Assembly (NCBI RefSeq): GCF_019083805.1
Contig: NZ_JAHRDV010000014.1
Location: 1-64,000 of the forward strand
Origin: Acetobacter estunensis
GTDB lineage: Bacteria > Pseudomonadota > Alphaproteobacteria > Acetobacterales > Acetobacteraceae
Reading direction: 5' to 3'
DNA: 64,000 nt
How positions within the stretch are numbered: position 1 is the first letter of the stretch; every line of letters begins with the position of its first letter. Position numbers and translations under genes: made by a program. Positions 25,357-35,297 of this stretch are shown here, one piece after another. Below the pieces are notes generated by a model. That model saw only the letters and a list, made by a program, of their open reading frames with translations. It ran no database searches and was not told where the DNA came from.

Positions 25357-27576
25357 TCAGGCTTTGCGCAGCGCCCATGGTGGAGCAGCCTTGCCTGAAG
25401 CGGCACGTTTGCCAACCCATGCTTCCAGATCGGCCATGGACCGGGGGCGCACGGCACCCGGCCAGATCAGACCCTCCGCCTGCGTAAAGACGACAGCCTG
25501 CTTCAGCCCAAGTTTCTTTCCACCATCGGGGTATTTCTGAAGCGCCACTCCCAATCCGCGCGCCATGACGGGAAGCTGCTCAAGGGGGAAGATCAGAAGC
25601 CGCCTGTCTCCTCCCAGAACTGCCACATAATCCCCTTCCGCCGGAATACACAGCTTCGCGCTCTCGTCTCCCTTGAGGTTGAGAACCTGCTTGCCGCTGC
25701 GCTTCTCCGCTGCGAAATCGGAATCCGCCACGATCATGCCTCGTCCCACATCGGACGCGACGAGCCGCTTTCCCTCCGGCTCGATGACGAAAACCGACAG
25801 AATGTCTTCCTCATTGGCCAGATCCATGAGCAGACGCACGGGCTGCCCATCTCCTCGACCGCGCGGAAGATCGGCCGCATTGATCGTAAAGGCGCGTCCA
25901 TCGGTGGCGAAGAAGCACAGCCGGTCCGTGCTCTGGCAAGGCAGCGCCATACGCAGGGAATCGCTCTCCTTGAACTTCAGGCCGGCGGTGTCGATGCCGT
26001 GCCCCTTCATGGCGCGAACCCATCCCTTCTCGGAGAGCACCATCGTCAGGGGCTCACGCTCGACCAACGTGGCGGCTGACAGGTCGATCTGCGGAGGCGG
26101 CGCACCCAACGTGCTGCGACGCGTGCCCAGTGGGCCGCCACCAAACGCCTTGCCAATTTCCTTCACTTCGGTCGCAATTCGCTTCCAGCGCAAAGCCTCA
26201 TCGCCCAGAAGTGCTCGCAGTTCATCGCGTTCCGCTGAGAGGGCCGTGTGCTCCTTGCGGATTTCGAGTTCCTCAAGTTTGCGCAGGCTGCGCAGCCGCA
26301 TGTTCAGAACGGCCTCGGCCTGCACATCGGACAGAGCGAAGGTCTGCATCAGGCTTGCCTTGGCGTCATCCTCTTCACGGATGATGCGGATCACTTCATC
26401 GAGGTTGAGATAGACCGCGAGGAACCCTTCGAGGATTTCCAGCCGTCGCTCCACTGCCGTCAGTCTGTGAACACTTCGGCGCTCCAGCACGATTTTGCGG
26501 TGATCGAGCCACGCCAGCAACACGTCGCGCAAATTGAGCACGCCCGGCGTCCTGTCAGGACCGATGACGTTCATGTTCAGAGAGAAACGGCTTTCAAGCT
26601 GTGTCGCCTTGAACAGCGTTTCCATGAGCACTTCCGGCTCAACGGCGCGGGATCGGGGCTCAAGAATCAAACGGATGTCAGTGGAACTTTCATCGCGAAT
26701 GTCCGCCAGCAGCGGCAGCTTCTTCTGCACCAGAAGGTCCGCGATCTGCTCGATCAGCCGCGCCTTCTGCACCTGATACGGAATTTCGGTGACCACCACC
26801 TGCCATGTGCCGAAACGACCGGGTTCCGTTGTCCAACGCGCCCGGATGCGAAAGCCTCCGCGCCCAGTCTCGTAAGCCCTGAGAATGGCATCGGCGTCCT
26901 CAACAATAATGCCGCCGGTTGGAAAATCCGGACCCGGCATATGGCGCAGCAGATCCGGGATGGGCGTGTTCCGATCACGGATAAGAAGAGCGGCCGCCGC
27001 ACAGATTTCGCCCGCATTGTGCGGCGGAATGGACGTTGCCATGCCCACGGCGATACCCGCGGCACCATTGGCCAGAAGATTCGGGAAGGCGGCAGGCAAC
27101 ACGACAGGCTCGGCGTCTTCGCCATCATAGGTCGGGCGGAAATCGACGGCATCGTCATTGATGCCTTCCAGCAGCGCCTGCGCCACCTTCGTCAGCCGGG
27201 ATTCGGTGTAACGCATCGCAGCCGCGTTATCGCCGTCCACGGAACCGAAATTGCCCTGTCCCTCTACGAGAGGAAAGCGGACAGCGAAGTCCTGAGCCAG
27301 ACGTACGAGGGCCTCATAAACCGAAGCATCGCCGTGAGGATGGTATTTACCGATCACGTCACCGACGACACGTGCACACTTTTTAAACCCAGACGTCGGA
27401 TCAAGGCGGAGCTGGTGCATGGCATAGACGAGACGTCTGTGCACCGGTTTCAGACCGTCCCGCACATCCGGCAACGAGCGGGACATGATGGTGGACAGTG
27501 CGTACGCCAGATACCGCTCGCTCAATGCATCCGTGAGCCGCGTGTCCTCGATATGGCCTTCGAACGTGTCACTCAT
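25357..27576 (-). CDS. parC: DNA topoisomerase IV subunit A
   Basis: A 739-residue type IIA topoisomerase subunit that, with ParE, decatenates daughter chromosomes. The N-terminal block [24 protein letters not shown], read in parts, is canonical, and the catalytic tyrosine is Tyr123 in [24 protein letters not shown] (about residues 77-90) is the quinolone-determining region. The C-terminal third is the shorter ParC-type beta-pinwheel, with no GyrA box. The start at 27576 follows GGAGGACACGG at a good distance. The hydrogenase-4-like operon begins less than 100 bases downstream with no terminator between, so read-through is possible. Confidence 0.95.
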   Translation of the reverse strand: MSDTFEGHIEDTRLTDALSERYLAYALSTIMSRSLPDVRDGLKPVHRRLVYAMHQLRLDPTSGFKKCARVVGDVIGKYHPHGDASVYEALVRLAQDFAVRFPLVEGQGNFGSVDGDNAAAMRYTESRLTKVAQALLEGINDDAVDFRPTYDGEDAEPVVLPAAFPNLLANGAAGIAVGMATSIPPHNAGEICAAAALLIRDRNTPIPDLLRHMPGPDFPTGGIIVEDADAILRAYETGRGGFRIRARWTTEPGRFGTWQVVVTEIPYQVQKARLIEQIADLLVQKKLPLLADIRDESSTDIRLILEPRSRAVEPEVLMETLFKATQLESRFSLNMNVIGPDRTPGVLNLRDVLLAWLDHRKIVLERRSVHRLTAVERRLEILEGFLAVYLNLDEVIRIIREEDDAKASLMQTFALSDVQAEAVLNMRLRSLRKLEELEIRKEHTALSAERDELRALLGDEALRWKRIATEVKEIGKAFGGGPLGTRRSTLGAPPPQIDLSAATLVEREPLTMVLSEKGWVRAMKGHGIDTAGLKFKESDSLRMALPCQSTDRLCFFATDGRAFTINAADLPRGRGDGQPVRLLMDLANEEDILSVFVIEPEGKRLVASDVGRGMIVADSDFAAEKRSGKQVLNLKGDESAKLCIPAEGDYVAVLGGDRRLLIFPLEQLPVMARGLGVALQKYPDGGKKLGLKQAVVFTQAEGLIWPGAVRPRSMADLEAWVGKRAASGKAAPPWALRKA

Positions 27577-27622
27577 GTCCCGTGTCCTCCGTCGTGTGCA
27601 CCCAATAACGGAGAGACACGCT

Positions 27623-28075
27623 TTGGCCAACGTCCCGACCCGCGTTCGATGCGGATTGCCACTTCGCCTCGCCCCGCTTGCCATCCTCATTGGCACGCTG
27701 TCGGCCTGCTCCCCGGCCGACCGATTTCTCAAAGCGGGCGATCAGTTGGCCATGAGCGGCTTCACCGCGCACTATGCCAACACCACGGCCCGTTATGAAA
27801 TGATGAACCTACTGCCTGCGGGCGTAATGACCTATCGCCCGACCACATCCGGCCCGGTCTATCTCTATGCTGACCGCATCGGCTGCGGATGTGTCTACAT
27901 GGGCAGTCAGTCCGCGTTTATCGACTACACCCGCCACACGCTCGAACCCGTTCCCTCCCAGCCCGCCATGACGGCTGAAATCAATCAGCATCCCGGTTGG
28001 GACTGGAGCGTGTGGTCCGCCAATGCCGATCCGGGCCCGAACCAGCCAAAGCATGTCATCGGAGCCGAATGGTAA
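27623..28075 (+). CDS. lipoprotein of unknown function
   Basis: A 150-residue secreted protein. The TTG at 27623 is chosen because GGAGAG lies nine bases upstream and it yields a clean lipoprotein signal (basic VPTRVRCG, core [13 protein letters not shown], lipobox LSAC). Open frame upstream of this overlaps the 5' end of parC and reads as its antisense. The mature part contains [17 protein letters not shown] and a C-terminal GWDWSVW. No named domain is recognised. Only 46 bases separate it from the divergent parC start. Confidence 0.68.
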   Translation: MANVPTRVRCGLPLRLAPLAILIGTLSACSPADRFLKAGDQLAMSGFTAHYANTTARYEMMNLLPAGVMTYRPTTSGPVYLYADRIGCGCVYMGSQSAFIDYTRHTLEPVPSQPAMTAEINQHPGWDWSVWSANADPGPNQPKHVIGAEW

Positions 28076-28105
28076 GAAACGCCACTAGAGCGCCTCTCCT
28101 GCAGC

Positions 28106-28990
28106 CTATCGTCCCGCCTGATATTCTTCCATGAGGTCGAGAAACGCATCGGTCGCTTTGCTGCAATAACGCTCCTTGTGCCGCAGACCGAAGAAAACGC
28201 GCGGCCCAAATTCGAGTGGCGCAGCATGCAGCCGTCCTGCCACCAAGGCTGGCTGGACCACCAACGCAGACAGGGCGGCAATGCCCGCGCCCGATTCGAC
28301 GGCTGTGCGCACCGCCTCGTTCGATGGCAGCACAAGGACATCGTGCAGATCATCCGGATCGACACCGATTTTGCGCAAGCTTTCATCAAGTGTGGACCGG
28401 GTGCCAGACCCCGGTTCGCGCGTGACCCAGTGCGCCTTCCGTAACCACGCCGCGTTAATCTCTCTCTTCCCGAACGGCTCTGAGCCGACCAGAAGCAGGC
28501 GATCCTCCCCAACCGGCCAGTGAGCCAATGTTGGGTCATCGACCTTTCCTTCCACAAATCCCAGATCAGCTTCGCCGGCATGCACTTTCGCAGCCGTCTG
28601 CTGCGTGTTGCCGATAGACAGTTCCATTCCCAGCAAAGGGTAACGCTTACGAAAGAGCGCAAAAATGGGCGGAAGCCAGTAGGCCGCAATGGTCTGGCTG
28701 GCCACGACCCGCAAAGTTCCACGCCGCAGGCCACCCAACTCGTCCAGCACGTTTTCGGCGGCTGAAGCCCGTGCCAGCACAGCTCGTGCCTCATCCAGAA
28801 ACAATCGGCCCGCCTCGCTCAGACTGATACCGCGTCCAACACGATGGAACAGCCGGATGCCATGCCGTTCCTCAAGTGCTGAAATGGCCGCCGAAACTGC
28901 GGATTGCGTGATGTTCAGCGCACGGGCCGCAGCCGTCATATGCTCACGCTCGGCCACCGCCACGAAAATGCGAAGCTGTTCAAGGGTCAT
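28106..28990 (-). CDS. LysR-family regulator, YeiE-like
   Basis: A 294-residue LysR-type transcription factor. The winged helix-turn-helix is at the N-terminus (MTLEQLRIFVAVAE, then NITQSAVSAAISALEERHG, with the recognition helix SAVSAAIS) and the substrate-binding domain occupies the rest. The AWLRKAHWVTREPGSGTRST stretch is typical of the CysB/CbbR/YeiE branch. It is divergent from a yeiH-type gene, the same arrangement as YeiE and YeiH in enterobacteria, so control of that neighbour is likely. The ATG at 28990 is preferred to a TTG four codons earlier. Confidence 0.9.
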   Translation of the reverse strand: MTLEQLRIFVAVAEREHMTAAARALNITQSAVSAAISALEERHGIRLFHRVGRGISLSEAGRLFLDEARAVLARASAAENVLDELGGLRRGTLRVVASQTIAAYWLPPIFALFRKRYPLLGMELSIGNTQQTAAKVHAGEADLGFVEGKVDDPTLAHWPVGEDRLLLVGSEPFGKREINAAWLRKAHWVTREPGSGTRSTLDESLRKIGVDPDDLHDVLVLPSNEAVRTAVESGAGIAALSALVVQPALVAGRLHAAPLEFGPRVFFGLRHKERYCSKATDAFLDLMEEYQAGR

Positions 28991-28995
28991 GCTTC

Positions 28996-29053
28996 CAATC
29001 AATCACAAAATACGATCAGAATGACCATTACAATGCGTTGGAGAGATTGATTG
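28996..29053. promoter_or_regulatory. inverted repeat in the yeiE-yeiH intergenic region
   Basis: CAATCAATC at 28996-29004 and GATTGATTG at 29045-29053 are exact inverted copies, 40 bases apart, on both sides of the divergent promoters. One copy touches the regulator's start. This arrangement suits a LysR-type regulator that binds two sites and bends the DNA between them. Confidence 0.5.
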
Positions 29054-29088
29054 CAAGCGCCTAGATCAATGGACGGGAGGACACCGTC

Positions 29089-30168
29089 ATGGTCTCACAG
29101 GTCCAGCACGCATCGCTCGCGCACCGCCACACAGGAGTTTACCGGTTACGTGCCTTCGGCCCCGGTCTGGCTCTGTGTCTGGCTGTCACAGCCATGGCCT
29201 ATGCTTTGCAAGCCGGAGAACAGGTAGTTTTCGGCAAAGCATGGCTGGAAGCCCTCGTTTGGGCCATTCTGCTGGGGGCCGTTCTGCGAACACTGTGGAA
29301 CCCAAGCCCGAGATGGCATGCGGGCATCGCTTTCGGCGCGAAAGGTCTTTTGGAAATCTCGGTTGTCCTGCTGGGCGCCTCGGTCAGCGTCAGAACGCTT
29401 CAAGCGATCAATCCCGTTCTTCTTGCGGGAATTGTCAGCGTCGTGGCGCTTGTCATACCCCTGAGTTTCGGCATCGGTCGCCTGATCGGTCTGCCGTGGC
29501 GCATGGCCATGCTGGTGGCGTGCGGCAATTCCATTTGCGGAAACTCCGCCATCGCAGCCGTGGCTCCCATCATCAACGCGGACAGTGAAGACGTCGCGGC
29601 TTCCATCGCCTTTACAGCCATTCTGGGTGTTGCGGTCGTGCTGGGCCTGCCTGTGGCCGGCCTGATGCTCCATATGAGCGATGCCGCGTTCGGTACATTT
29701 GCCGGTCTCACGGTCTATGCCGTTCCTCAAGTCTTCGCGGCCGCAGCCCCTTTCGGCGCAACGGCTGTCCAGACAGGTATACTGGTGAAACTGGTACGGG
29801 TGCTGATGCTTGGCCCGGTCTGCGTCGCGCTCTCTCTTGCAGCCCCACGTCTCACTGCAGCGGAGGACGTGATCACCACGCCTAAGGGCCAGCAACCTCG
29901 ACTGTCGCATCTCGTGCCGTGGTTTATCGTCGGATTTCTTGGGTTGGCGGCCTGCCGCTCCCTCGGGTTCATTCCCGAAACGATGGCAGGAGCAGCAAGC
30001 AATCTGGCGACATTCCTGACGGTAGTATCGATGGCGGCACTGGGTCTGGGCGTGGATATACGCACCGTCATGAAAGCGGGTGGACCCGTTACAGGAGCCG
30101 TAATTCTCTCACTGCTCACGCTCGCAGCCATAAGTCTGATGTTGCTGCACCTTATCGGGCTGACCTGA
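29089..30168 (+). CDS. YeiH-family membrane protein (UPF0324)
   Basis: A 359-residue integral membrane protein with about ten helices. WHAGIAFGAKGLLEISVVLLGA and MLVACGNSICGNSAIAA are signature stretches of the family, with the GNSICGNSAI loop the most diagnostic. Members are annotated as putative sulfate exporters or uncharacterised transporters; transport is likely but the substrate is not shown. The start is set by GGGAGG eight bases upstream. It is divergent from the YeiE-like regulator, which probably controls it. Confidence 0.88.
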   Translation: MVSQVQHASLAHRHTGVYRLRAFGPGLALCLAVTAMAYALQAGEQVVFGKAWLEALVWAILLGAVLRTLWNPSPRWHAGIAFGAKGLLEISVVLLGASVSVRTLQAINPVLLAGIVSVVALVIPLSFGIGRLIGLPWRMAMLVACGNSICGNSAIAAVAPIINADSEDVAASIAFTAILGVAVVLGLPVAGLMLHMSDAAFGTFAGLTVYAVPQVFAAAAPFGATAVQTGILVKLVRVLMLGPVCVALSLAAPRLTAAEDVITTPKGQQPRLSHLVPWFIVGFLGLAACRSLGFIPETMAGAASNLATFLTVVSMAALGLGVDIRTVMKAGGPVTGAVILSLLTLAAISLMLLHLIGLT

Positions 30169-30353
30169 TGGCTTGGTAGGAAAGAACACGCGCCTGCTCA
30201 GTGGAGGCCGCCATCAAATCAAAAGCTGTCTCTTTGCAATTCTGTCCCCGTGCTTGACACTCTCTTTCGCGTCAGGTTCGAAAAGACAAACACTCCGGCG
30301 GTCGTTCATGACGCGGACACATTCTTTTCATTGAAGGACAAAGGACTCTTTCC

Positions 30354-31103
30354 ATGACGTCCGCAACGGCTTCTCTTGCCGCCCATCTGCTTTCCGTCCG
30401 CAAGGGTGTGTCGGCTCCTCTGACACAGGTTCCCGCAGATCTCGTGCCAACAACGGTAACAGAGGCGTATGCGGTCCAAAACAGCGTGGCGGCCGCACTC
30501 GGTCCCGTGCACGGATGGAAAGTGGGAGCCAGCAGCCCGGAGGCCGAGCCTTCCGCCGCCCCGCTCCACGAGGACACTCTTTTCCCCGATGGTGTCGTCA
30601 TTCCCGCCGACTTCCTGCGCCATCGCGGTGTGGAAGCGGAAATAGCGTGGCGCTTTGCCCATGATGTGGGAGACACCATCACGCGCGAGACTGTGCTCAA
30701 TGCTATCGGCAGCGTGCATCCCGTCATCGAGATTGTGGACACGCGGTATGAGCGCCCGGCCTCGCAACCCTCTCTCGCGCATATGGCCGATCAGCAAAGC
30801 CATGGCGCGCTGGTCATTGGAGCAGCTTTTTCTCACTGGAAAACATTCGATCCCACCTCAGAGCACTTTGTGCTGCGCATCGATCATCGTCAGACGGCCG
30901 AGCGTATCGGTGGCAACGCTGCGGGAGATCCCCTGCGACTTCTTGTTTGGCTGGCGCGACATGCCGCCGAGCGCGGGCTGCCGATCACAGCCGGTACGAT
31001 TGTGACGACCGGCTCTCTTTCCGGCGCAACTTTCGTGCCGCATCGGACACATGTCTCCGCGTGCTTCGACACGTTGGGAAGTGTTTCAGCTTTCCTCGCC
31101 TGA
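30354..31103 (+). CDS. 2-keto-4-pentenoate hydratase/MhpD-type protein
   Basis: A 249-residue member of the fumarylacetoacetase-fold hydratase and decarboxylase family. WKVGASSPEAE, EAEIAWRFAHD (metal-binding Glu residues), PVIEIVDTRY and ADQQSHGALVIG are the usual landmarks. Such enzymes hydrate 2-keto-4-pentenoate in aromatic catabolism, but there are no other meta-cleavage genes nearby, so it may use another substrate. Its 3' end overlaps the convergent recO by 18 bases. A TTGACA word at 30254 has no good -10 partner. Confidence 0.82.
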   Translation: MTSATASLAAHLLSVRKGVSAPLTQVPADLVPTTVTEAYAVQNSVAAALGPVHGWKVGASSPEAEPSAAPLHEDTLFPDGVVIPADFLRHRGVEAEIAWRFAHDVGDTITRETVLNAIGSVHPVIEIVDTRYERPASQPSLAHMADQQSHGALVIGAAFSHWKTFDPTSEHFVLRIDHRQTAERIGGNAAGDPLRLLVWLARHAAERGLPITAGTIVTTGSLSGATFVPHRTHVSACFDTLGSVSAFLA

Positions 31104-31874
31104 AGCGACCGTCGGGATCAAAGCCCGCACCATATCGGCAAGCCGAACACGCGCGGATGGCAAGGGGCAGTGAACAGGGCCGAAAACATCCCGCATCAGG
31201 AAATGGCCTGTCAGTCGCAGACCGTCGTCCCAGTCCTGCGGCGTTCCATTGACCGAAGGGTCCAACAGGAAATGAGGCAGCGGCAGAAGACGGGATGCCC
31301 ATTTCCCCGCGCCGGCACGTGAGACCGCGCGACCAGTACGGGGAGATACATACACCAGATCCTCCGTTTCGCCCGTCACAGCACAGCAGGAAAGATCGAG
31401 CGCAAACCCCAGATCACGCAGGAGAATGACTTCCCAGCCCACAAGGGTGGCGATCTCAGCACCCTGCCCTGCCTCACCTTCCGTTCCCAGCATGGACAGA
31501 AAACCTGCCGTGTCCTGACAAAGACCCGGATAGGGTTCGGCTTCGGGAAGAGCCGCATCCGTAACCGCACAAACGGATGCAAGACAGGCGAGGCTTGCCC
31601 GAAAATTCATTGCACGGGCGGCATTCGCCGCTGCGAGTTCGCCAGAGACCAGACCGAGTTGACCTTCCGAGCGCATCCGGCACGTCACCTGCACAAGGTT
31701 GCCCATCTGCCAGATGCCTGCGCTGCGGCGGCTGCCACCGCCCTTTACCAATCCATGCACGACGCCCTGCGCCGGTGCGAACAGATGCACAAGAGCATCC
31801 GTTTCGGAAAAAAGAGTGCTGGAAAGAACAAGGGCGGGTGCCTCCCAGTTCAGGGATGCCCCGCCCTCGCGCAT
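31086..31874 (-). CDS. recO: DNA repair protein RecO
   Basis: A 262-residue RecFOR-pathway protein that loads RecA on SSB-coated DNA. LVLSSTLFSETDALVHLFAP is the OB-fold start, LVKGGGSRR is the basic loop, and LLRDLGFALDLSCCAVTG carries the region where RecO proteins often hold a zinc site; only part of the Cys set is present. It follows tsf by 18 bases and probably shares the rpsB-tsf transcript. The start at 31874 is the ATG nearest the OB fold; a TTG two codons earlier is possible. Confidence 0.9.
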   Translation of the reverse strand: MREGGASLNWEAPALVLSSTLFSETDALVHLFAPAQGVVHGLVKGGGSRRSAGIWQMGNLVQVTCRMRSEGQLGLVSGELAAANAARAMNFRASLACLASVCAVTDAALPEAEPYPGLCQDTAGFLSMLGTEGEAGQGAEIATLVGWEVILLRDLGFALDLSCCAVTGETEDLVYVSPRTGRAVSRAGAGKWASRLLPLPHFLLDPSVNGTPQDWDDGLRLTGHFLMRDVFGPVHCPLPSARVRLADMVRALIPTVASGEES

Positions 31875-31892
31875 CGTCAACGACGCCTGACC

Positions 31893-32798
31893 TTAGCTGC
31901 CAGCAACCTTGGCAACTTCAGCCGCGAAATCGTTCTCTTCCTTCTCGATGCCCTCACCGAGCTGGAAGCGATCGAACGCAACAAGCTTCACGCCAGCCTT
32001 GTCGAGAACGGCTTTCACGCGGCTCTCGCCGTCATGGACCCACACCTGCTCCAGAAGAACGACTTCCTCATAGAACTTGCGGATACGACCATCGATCATC
32101 TTCTCAACAATGGCTTCCGGCTTGCCCGAGGCCAGAGCCTGCTCACGCAGCACCGAACGCTCGCGCTCGATCGACTCCGGATCGACGCTGCTGATGTCCA
32201 GAGCACTCGGACGGGTCGCGGCGACATGCATGCCAACCTGACGTCCAAGAGCTTCGATCGCATCGCTCTCGGAAGGGGCTTCGATAGCGGCCAGAACGCC
32301 GATCTTACCCAGACCGGGCTTCAGCGCGCCGTGGATGTACGTCGCAACCACACCTGACGGCACTTCCAGAACGCGCGCCCGACGGATCGACATGTTCTCG
32401 CCGATGGTGGCGATCAGGTGCGTCAGTTCGTCGGCCACCGTACGACCAGACGTCACGACAGCAGCCTTCAGCTTCTCCAGATCGTCGCCAGCTTTCAGAG
32501 CGGCTTTCGCCACCTCTTCCACAAAGTTCTGGAATGCTTCGTTGCGAGCCACGAAGTCGGTCTCGGCATTCACCTCGACCATCGCCGCACGCTTGCCTTC
32601 GGAAACAACGCCAACCAGACCTTCCGCCGTCACACGACCGGACTTCTTGGCCGCAGCCGAAAGGCCTTTCTTGCGCAGCCAGTCAACGGCCGCCTCAATG
32701 TCACCAGCGGCCTCGTTGAGGGCCTTCTTGCAGTCCATCATGCCCGCGCCGGTCTGCTCACGCAGTTCCTTGACGAGTGCAGCAGTGATTTCCGCCAT
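31893..32798 (-). CDS. tsf: translation elongation factor Ts
   Basis: A 301-residue nucleotide-exchange factor for EF-Tu. The N-terminal [21 protein letters not shown] is the UBA-like domain, and [10 protein letters not shown] is the conserved core contact. A good GGAGATAAG site precedes the ATG. It is second in rpsB-tsf. The 123-base gap from rpsB contains a small hairpin (GCACGT pairing with ACGTGC, about 32826-32851) that could act as an attenuator, as known for this operon in other bacteria. Confidence 0.98.
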   Translation of the reverse strand: MAEITAALVKELREQTGAGMMDCKKALNEAAGDIEAAVDWLRKKGLSAAAKKSGRVTAEGLVGVVSEGKRAAMVEVNAETDFVARNEAFQNFVEEVAKAALKAGDDLEKLKAAVVTSGRTVADELTHLIATIGENMSIRRARVLEVPSGVVATYIHGALKPGLGKIGVLAAIEAPSESDAIEALGRQVGMHVAATRPSALDISSVDPESIERERSVLREQALASGKPEAIVEKMIDGRIRKFYEEVVLLEQVWVHDGESRVKAVLDKAGVKLVAFDRFQLGEGIEKEENDFAAEVAKVAGS

Positions 32799-32921
32799 GA
32801 TCTTATCTCCACAATAGCAGCAAGCACGTCACCACTATGGGCAACGTGCCTGCATCAATTCTGCGGGGTCGCCTCATCCCGTCCATGAGAAGACAGGAGA
32901 GGAGAAACGTCCCGTATGTCT

Positions 32922-33719
32922 TCAGCCAGCCTCAGCCGGAGCGACAGCCTGCTCGGCAACCGCCTTTTCTTCCATCAGTTCGGTGACGGGAAGCTCTTCC
33001 GCCGCACCGATGTCCTGACCGGAAGCGCCCAGCTCAGCCGAGATACCGTCAAGCACAGCACCGGAGACAAGGTTGCAATACAGCTCGATCGCGCGGATGG
33101 CGTCATCGTTGCCCGGGATCGGATAGGTCACGCCCTCAGGGTTCGAGTTGCTGTCGAGCACGGCCACAACCGGAATACCCAGCTTGTTGGCTTCCTCGAT
33201 TGCGAGCTTCTCTTTCGTCGTGTCGATGACGAACAGGATGTCGGGCAGACCGCCCATCTCCTTGATGCCACCCAGCGAACGCTCAAGCTTGTCCTTGTCG
33301 CGGGTAATGTCGAGGATTTCCTTCTTCGTCAGACCCTGCGTCTCACCAGCAAGGATGTCCTCGATGCGACGCAGACGCTTGATCGAACCGGTGATGGTCT
33401 TCCAGTTCGTCAGCATGCCGCCGAGCCAGCGATGGTTGACATAATACTGACCGCAACGCTGCGCGGATTCAGCCACCAGATCGGATGCCGCGCGCTTCGT
33501 GCCCACGAACAGGACGCGACCGCCGCTTGCCACCGTGTCACGGATGACCTTCAGGGCGCGGTCAAGCAGAACGACCGTCTGCTGCAGATCGATGATGTGA
33601 ACCTGGTTGCGCACGCCGAACAGATACGGCGCCATGCGCGGGTTCCAACGACGGGTGTGATGGCCGAAGTGGACACCGGCTTCGAGAAGCTGGCGCAGGG
33701 TGAAATCAGGCATCGCCAT
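32922..33719 (-). CDS. rpsB: 30S ribosomal protein S2
   Basis: A 265-residue small-subunit protein. [18 protein letters not shown] is the family signature, then [20 protein letters not shown] and [11 protein letters not shown]-terminal Glu/Ala-rich tail of about 30 residues is an extension. The start at 33719 follows AAGGA. The leader upstream is about 200 bases. A likely promoter there has TTGCCT followed by a CATATAC or TATACG hexamer near 33840, and the remaining leader could be the target of S2 autoregulation. Confidence 0.98.
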   Translation of the reverse strand: MAMPDFTLRQLLEAGVHFGHHTRRWNPRMAPYLFGVRNQVHIIDLQQTVVLLDRALKVIRDTVASGGRVLFVGTKRAASDLVAESAQRCGQYYVNHRWLGGMLTNWKTITGSIKRLRRIEDILAGETQGLTKKEILDITRDKDKLERSLGGIKEMGGLPDILFVIDTTKEKLAIEEANKLGIPVVAVLDSNSNPEGVTYPIPGNDDAIRAIELYCNLVSGAVLDGISAELGASGQDIGAAEELPVTELMEEKAVAEQAVAPAEAG

Positions 33720-33928
33720 GATGCAAAATCCTTGTGTTCCGGTTGTTCCTCCGCAGCGCACCAGATCCGGTCATGCCGGACACCAGGACGGACGCTGCGT
33801 GTGAAGTTCCGCGCCACCTGACGCGAACGGGGCGTATATGCCGCCTTTACCCACAAAAGGCAAGAAATACGCCCGCGAAGATATGGTGACAGTTACCGGG
33901 CGGCGGCCTGCCGCCCAGAATGGAGCGC

Positions 33929-35071
33929 TTAAACTTGCTCGGGCACACCCGAACGGCGCAGAAGCTCCCGAAGATTGCGGACCACGGGGAAGACCTCCAC
34001 ATTGTGGTCTCCTCCAAGCTCGCGCCACGCCTCCTGCTCCATCTCCACGATTTCCTTGTCTTCCATGAAGATACGGTTCGTGAAGATTCCCAACACGGGC
34101 CATGCCAGATCAAGGAGGAACTTCATCTTCGGCCGCCGCACGGAGAGAAGACCATAAGCCTGCGTTTCTTCCTGATGCTCCCCAAGTGGCACATAAGCCA
34201 CCCAGAGATCCATCATCAGGTCACCGTCCTTGTCGCGGATCTGGAGCGTCTGGTACGGATAGGTCGTGCGGATCGTCACGACCTCATCGATCGGCTGATC
34301 CTTCACATCAATAGTCTTGTCGTGACGTCCGAACAGCAGACGCTCCGCCAGAGGCTGCTCTCCGCCCTTGCGGGCAAAGCTGTAGCTAGCCTCCACGAAG
34401 TTCTCACCTTTGTCCTGACCAAGGAAGCGGGCAGTGATTTGCCCCATCTGCTTACGGTGCAGGAACTGATGATTCATGTCCATCAGGTTTTCGTGCATGA
34501 AGCTGTAGTGGCATTTCACGTGCGGATCGAAACGCCGCGTCTTGAACTCCTCGGTGTTGTTCACCTGACACGGAACGGGCACAGGCACTTTCTCGGCCAG
34601 AGCCGGGTCACCGGGGAAAATGAAGACCAGCCCGCCACTTTCCTTGCAGGGATAGGTCTTCACGCCGCGTCCCACACCGGGCTTATTGAGATAAGGCACC
34701 GTCACGCAGCACCCTTTCCGGTCAAACGACCAGCCGTGGTAGCAGCATTTCACCACATCACCCTCGACCTTGCCCTTGCTCAGCGGCACCTGCCGATGTG
34801 CGCAACGGTCTTCCAGAGCATAGATCGGCGCACCGTTATCGGGACGGACGATAACGATCGGATCTGCCCCGTAGCGTGTTCCGAACGGTTTGCCCGCCTT
34901 GACCTTGTTCGACCAGGCGACCGGGTACCAGAAATTCGGATCGAGATCGACGCGGCGCAGATCCGGCTCCGTCGAGGTGTGGAGTTCGCGCGTAACCGCA
35001 GACTCATCGCGACGAACCGGCTTTTCCGTCGGAGCAGAGGCTTGCCGCCCCACGTCCATCTGCATCACCAT
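33929..35071 (-). CDS. Rieske-type aromatic-ring-hydroxylating oxygenase, alpha subunit-like
   Basis: A 380-residue mononuclear iron oxygenase. The Rieske [2Fe-2S] site is complete: Cys90 and His92 in RCAHRQ, Cys109 and His112 in KCCYHGW. The catalytic iron site is NxxDxxHxxxH at Asn195, Asp198, His201 and His205 (ENLMDMNHQFLH). No ferredoxin, reductase or beta subunit is nearby, so electrons must come from elsewhere. No other catabolic genes surround it. The substrate is unknown; single-component Rieske proteins also modify lipids and sterols, so aromatic use is not assured. It lies upstream of rpsB, with a GC-rich stem at 33898-33916 just after its stop. Confidence 0.88.
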   Translation of the reverse strand: MVMQMDVGRQASAPTEKPVRRDESAVTRELHTSTEPDLRRVDLDPNFWYPVAWSNKVKAGKPFGTRYGADPIVIVRPDNGAPIYALEDRCAHRQVPLSKGKVEGDVVKCCYHGWSFDRKGCCVTVPYLNKPGVGRGVKTYPCKESGGLVFIFPGDPALAEKVPVPVPCQVNNTEEFKTRRFDPHVKCHYSFMHENLMDMNHQFLHRKQMGQITARFLGQDKGENFVEASYSFARKGGEQPLAERLLFGRHDKTIDVKDQPIDEVVTIRTTYPYQTLQIRDKDGDLMMDLWVAYVPLGEHQEETQAYGLLSVRRPKMKFLLDLAWPVLGIFTNRIFMEDKEIVEMEQEAWRELGGDHNVEVFPVVRNLRELLRRSGVPEQV

Positions 35072-35297
35072 TTCCGCATCTCCCGTTTCCAGATCATTGC
35101 AACGTGACCTTACACGGGCAGGAACAGCGGATCACATTCCTCGCGTCCAGCCCCGGTGCCGATCAGTCCATCATTGTTGACAGAGGAAGATCGACCGGTG
35201 GCCTACCGATTGCAAGTCCCGCGCTCTGCATGGCTGCGCGACCTGCCCCGACTGTTTTCTTGATCCATCTCAAGAAGACGAAAAGGCGATGCTTCCG

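Noticed and set aside
26248-27798. Long open frame (about 516 codons) on the plus strand opposite parC
   Set aside because: It mirrors parC codon by codon, has no recognisable domain, and parC is certain. High GC makes long antisense frames common here.
30254-30282. TTGACA as the promoter of the hydratase gene
   Set aside because: No -10 resembling TATAAT at 16-18 bases; best hexamer is TTCGAA.
33898-33916. GC-rich perfect stem (GGGCGGC with GCCGCCC) after the Rieske gene as a terminator
   Set aside because: No T run on either strand. It may be a structure in the rpsB leader but cannot be called a terminator.
33920-35107. Plus-strand open frame of about 395 codons opposite the Rieske oxygenase
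   Set aside because: Shadow of a gene with intact metal-binding motifs; His/Arg-rich product with no fold pattern.
35262-35282. TTCTTGA/TCAAGAA hairpin downstream of the FlaG-like gene
   Set aside because: Only seven AT-rich pairs and no T run in the needed direction.
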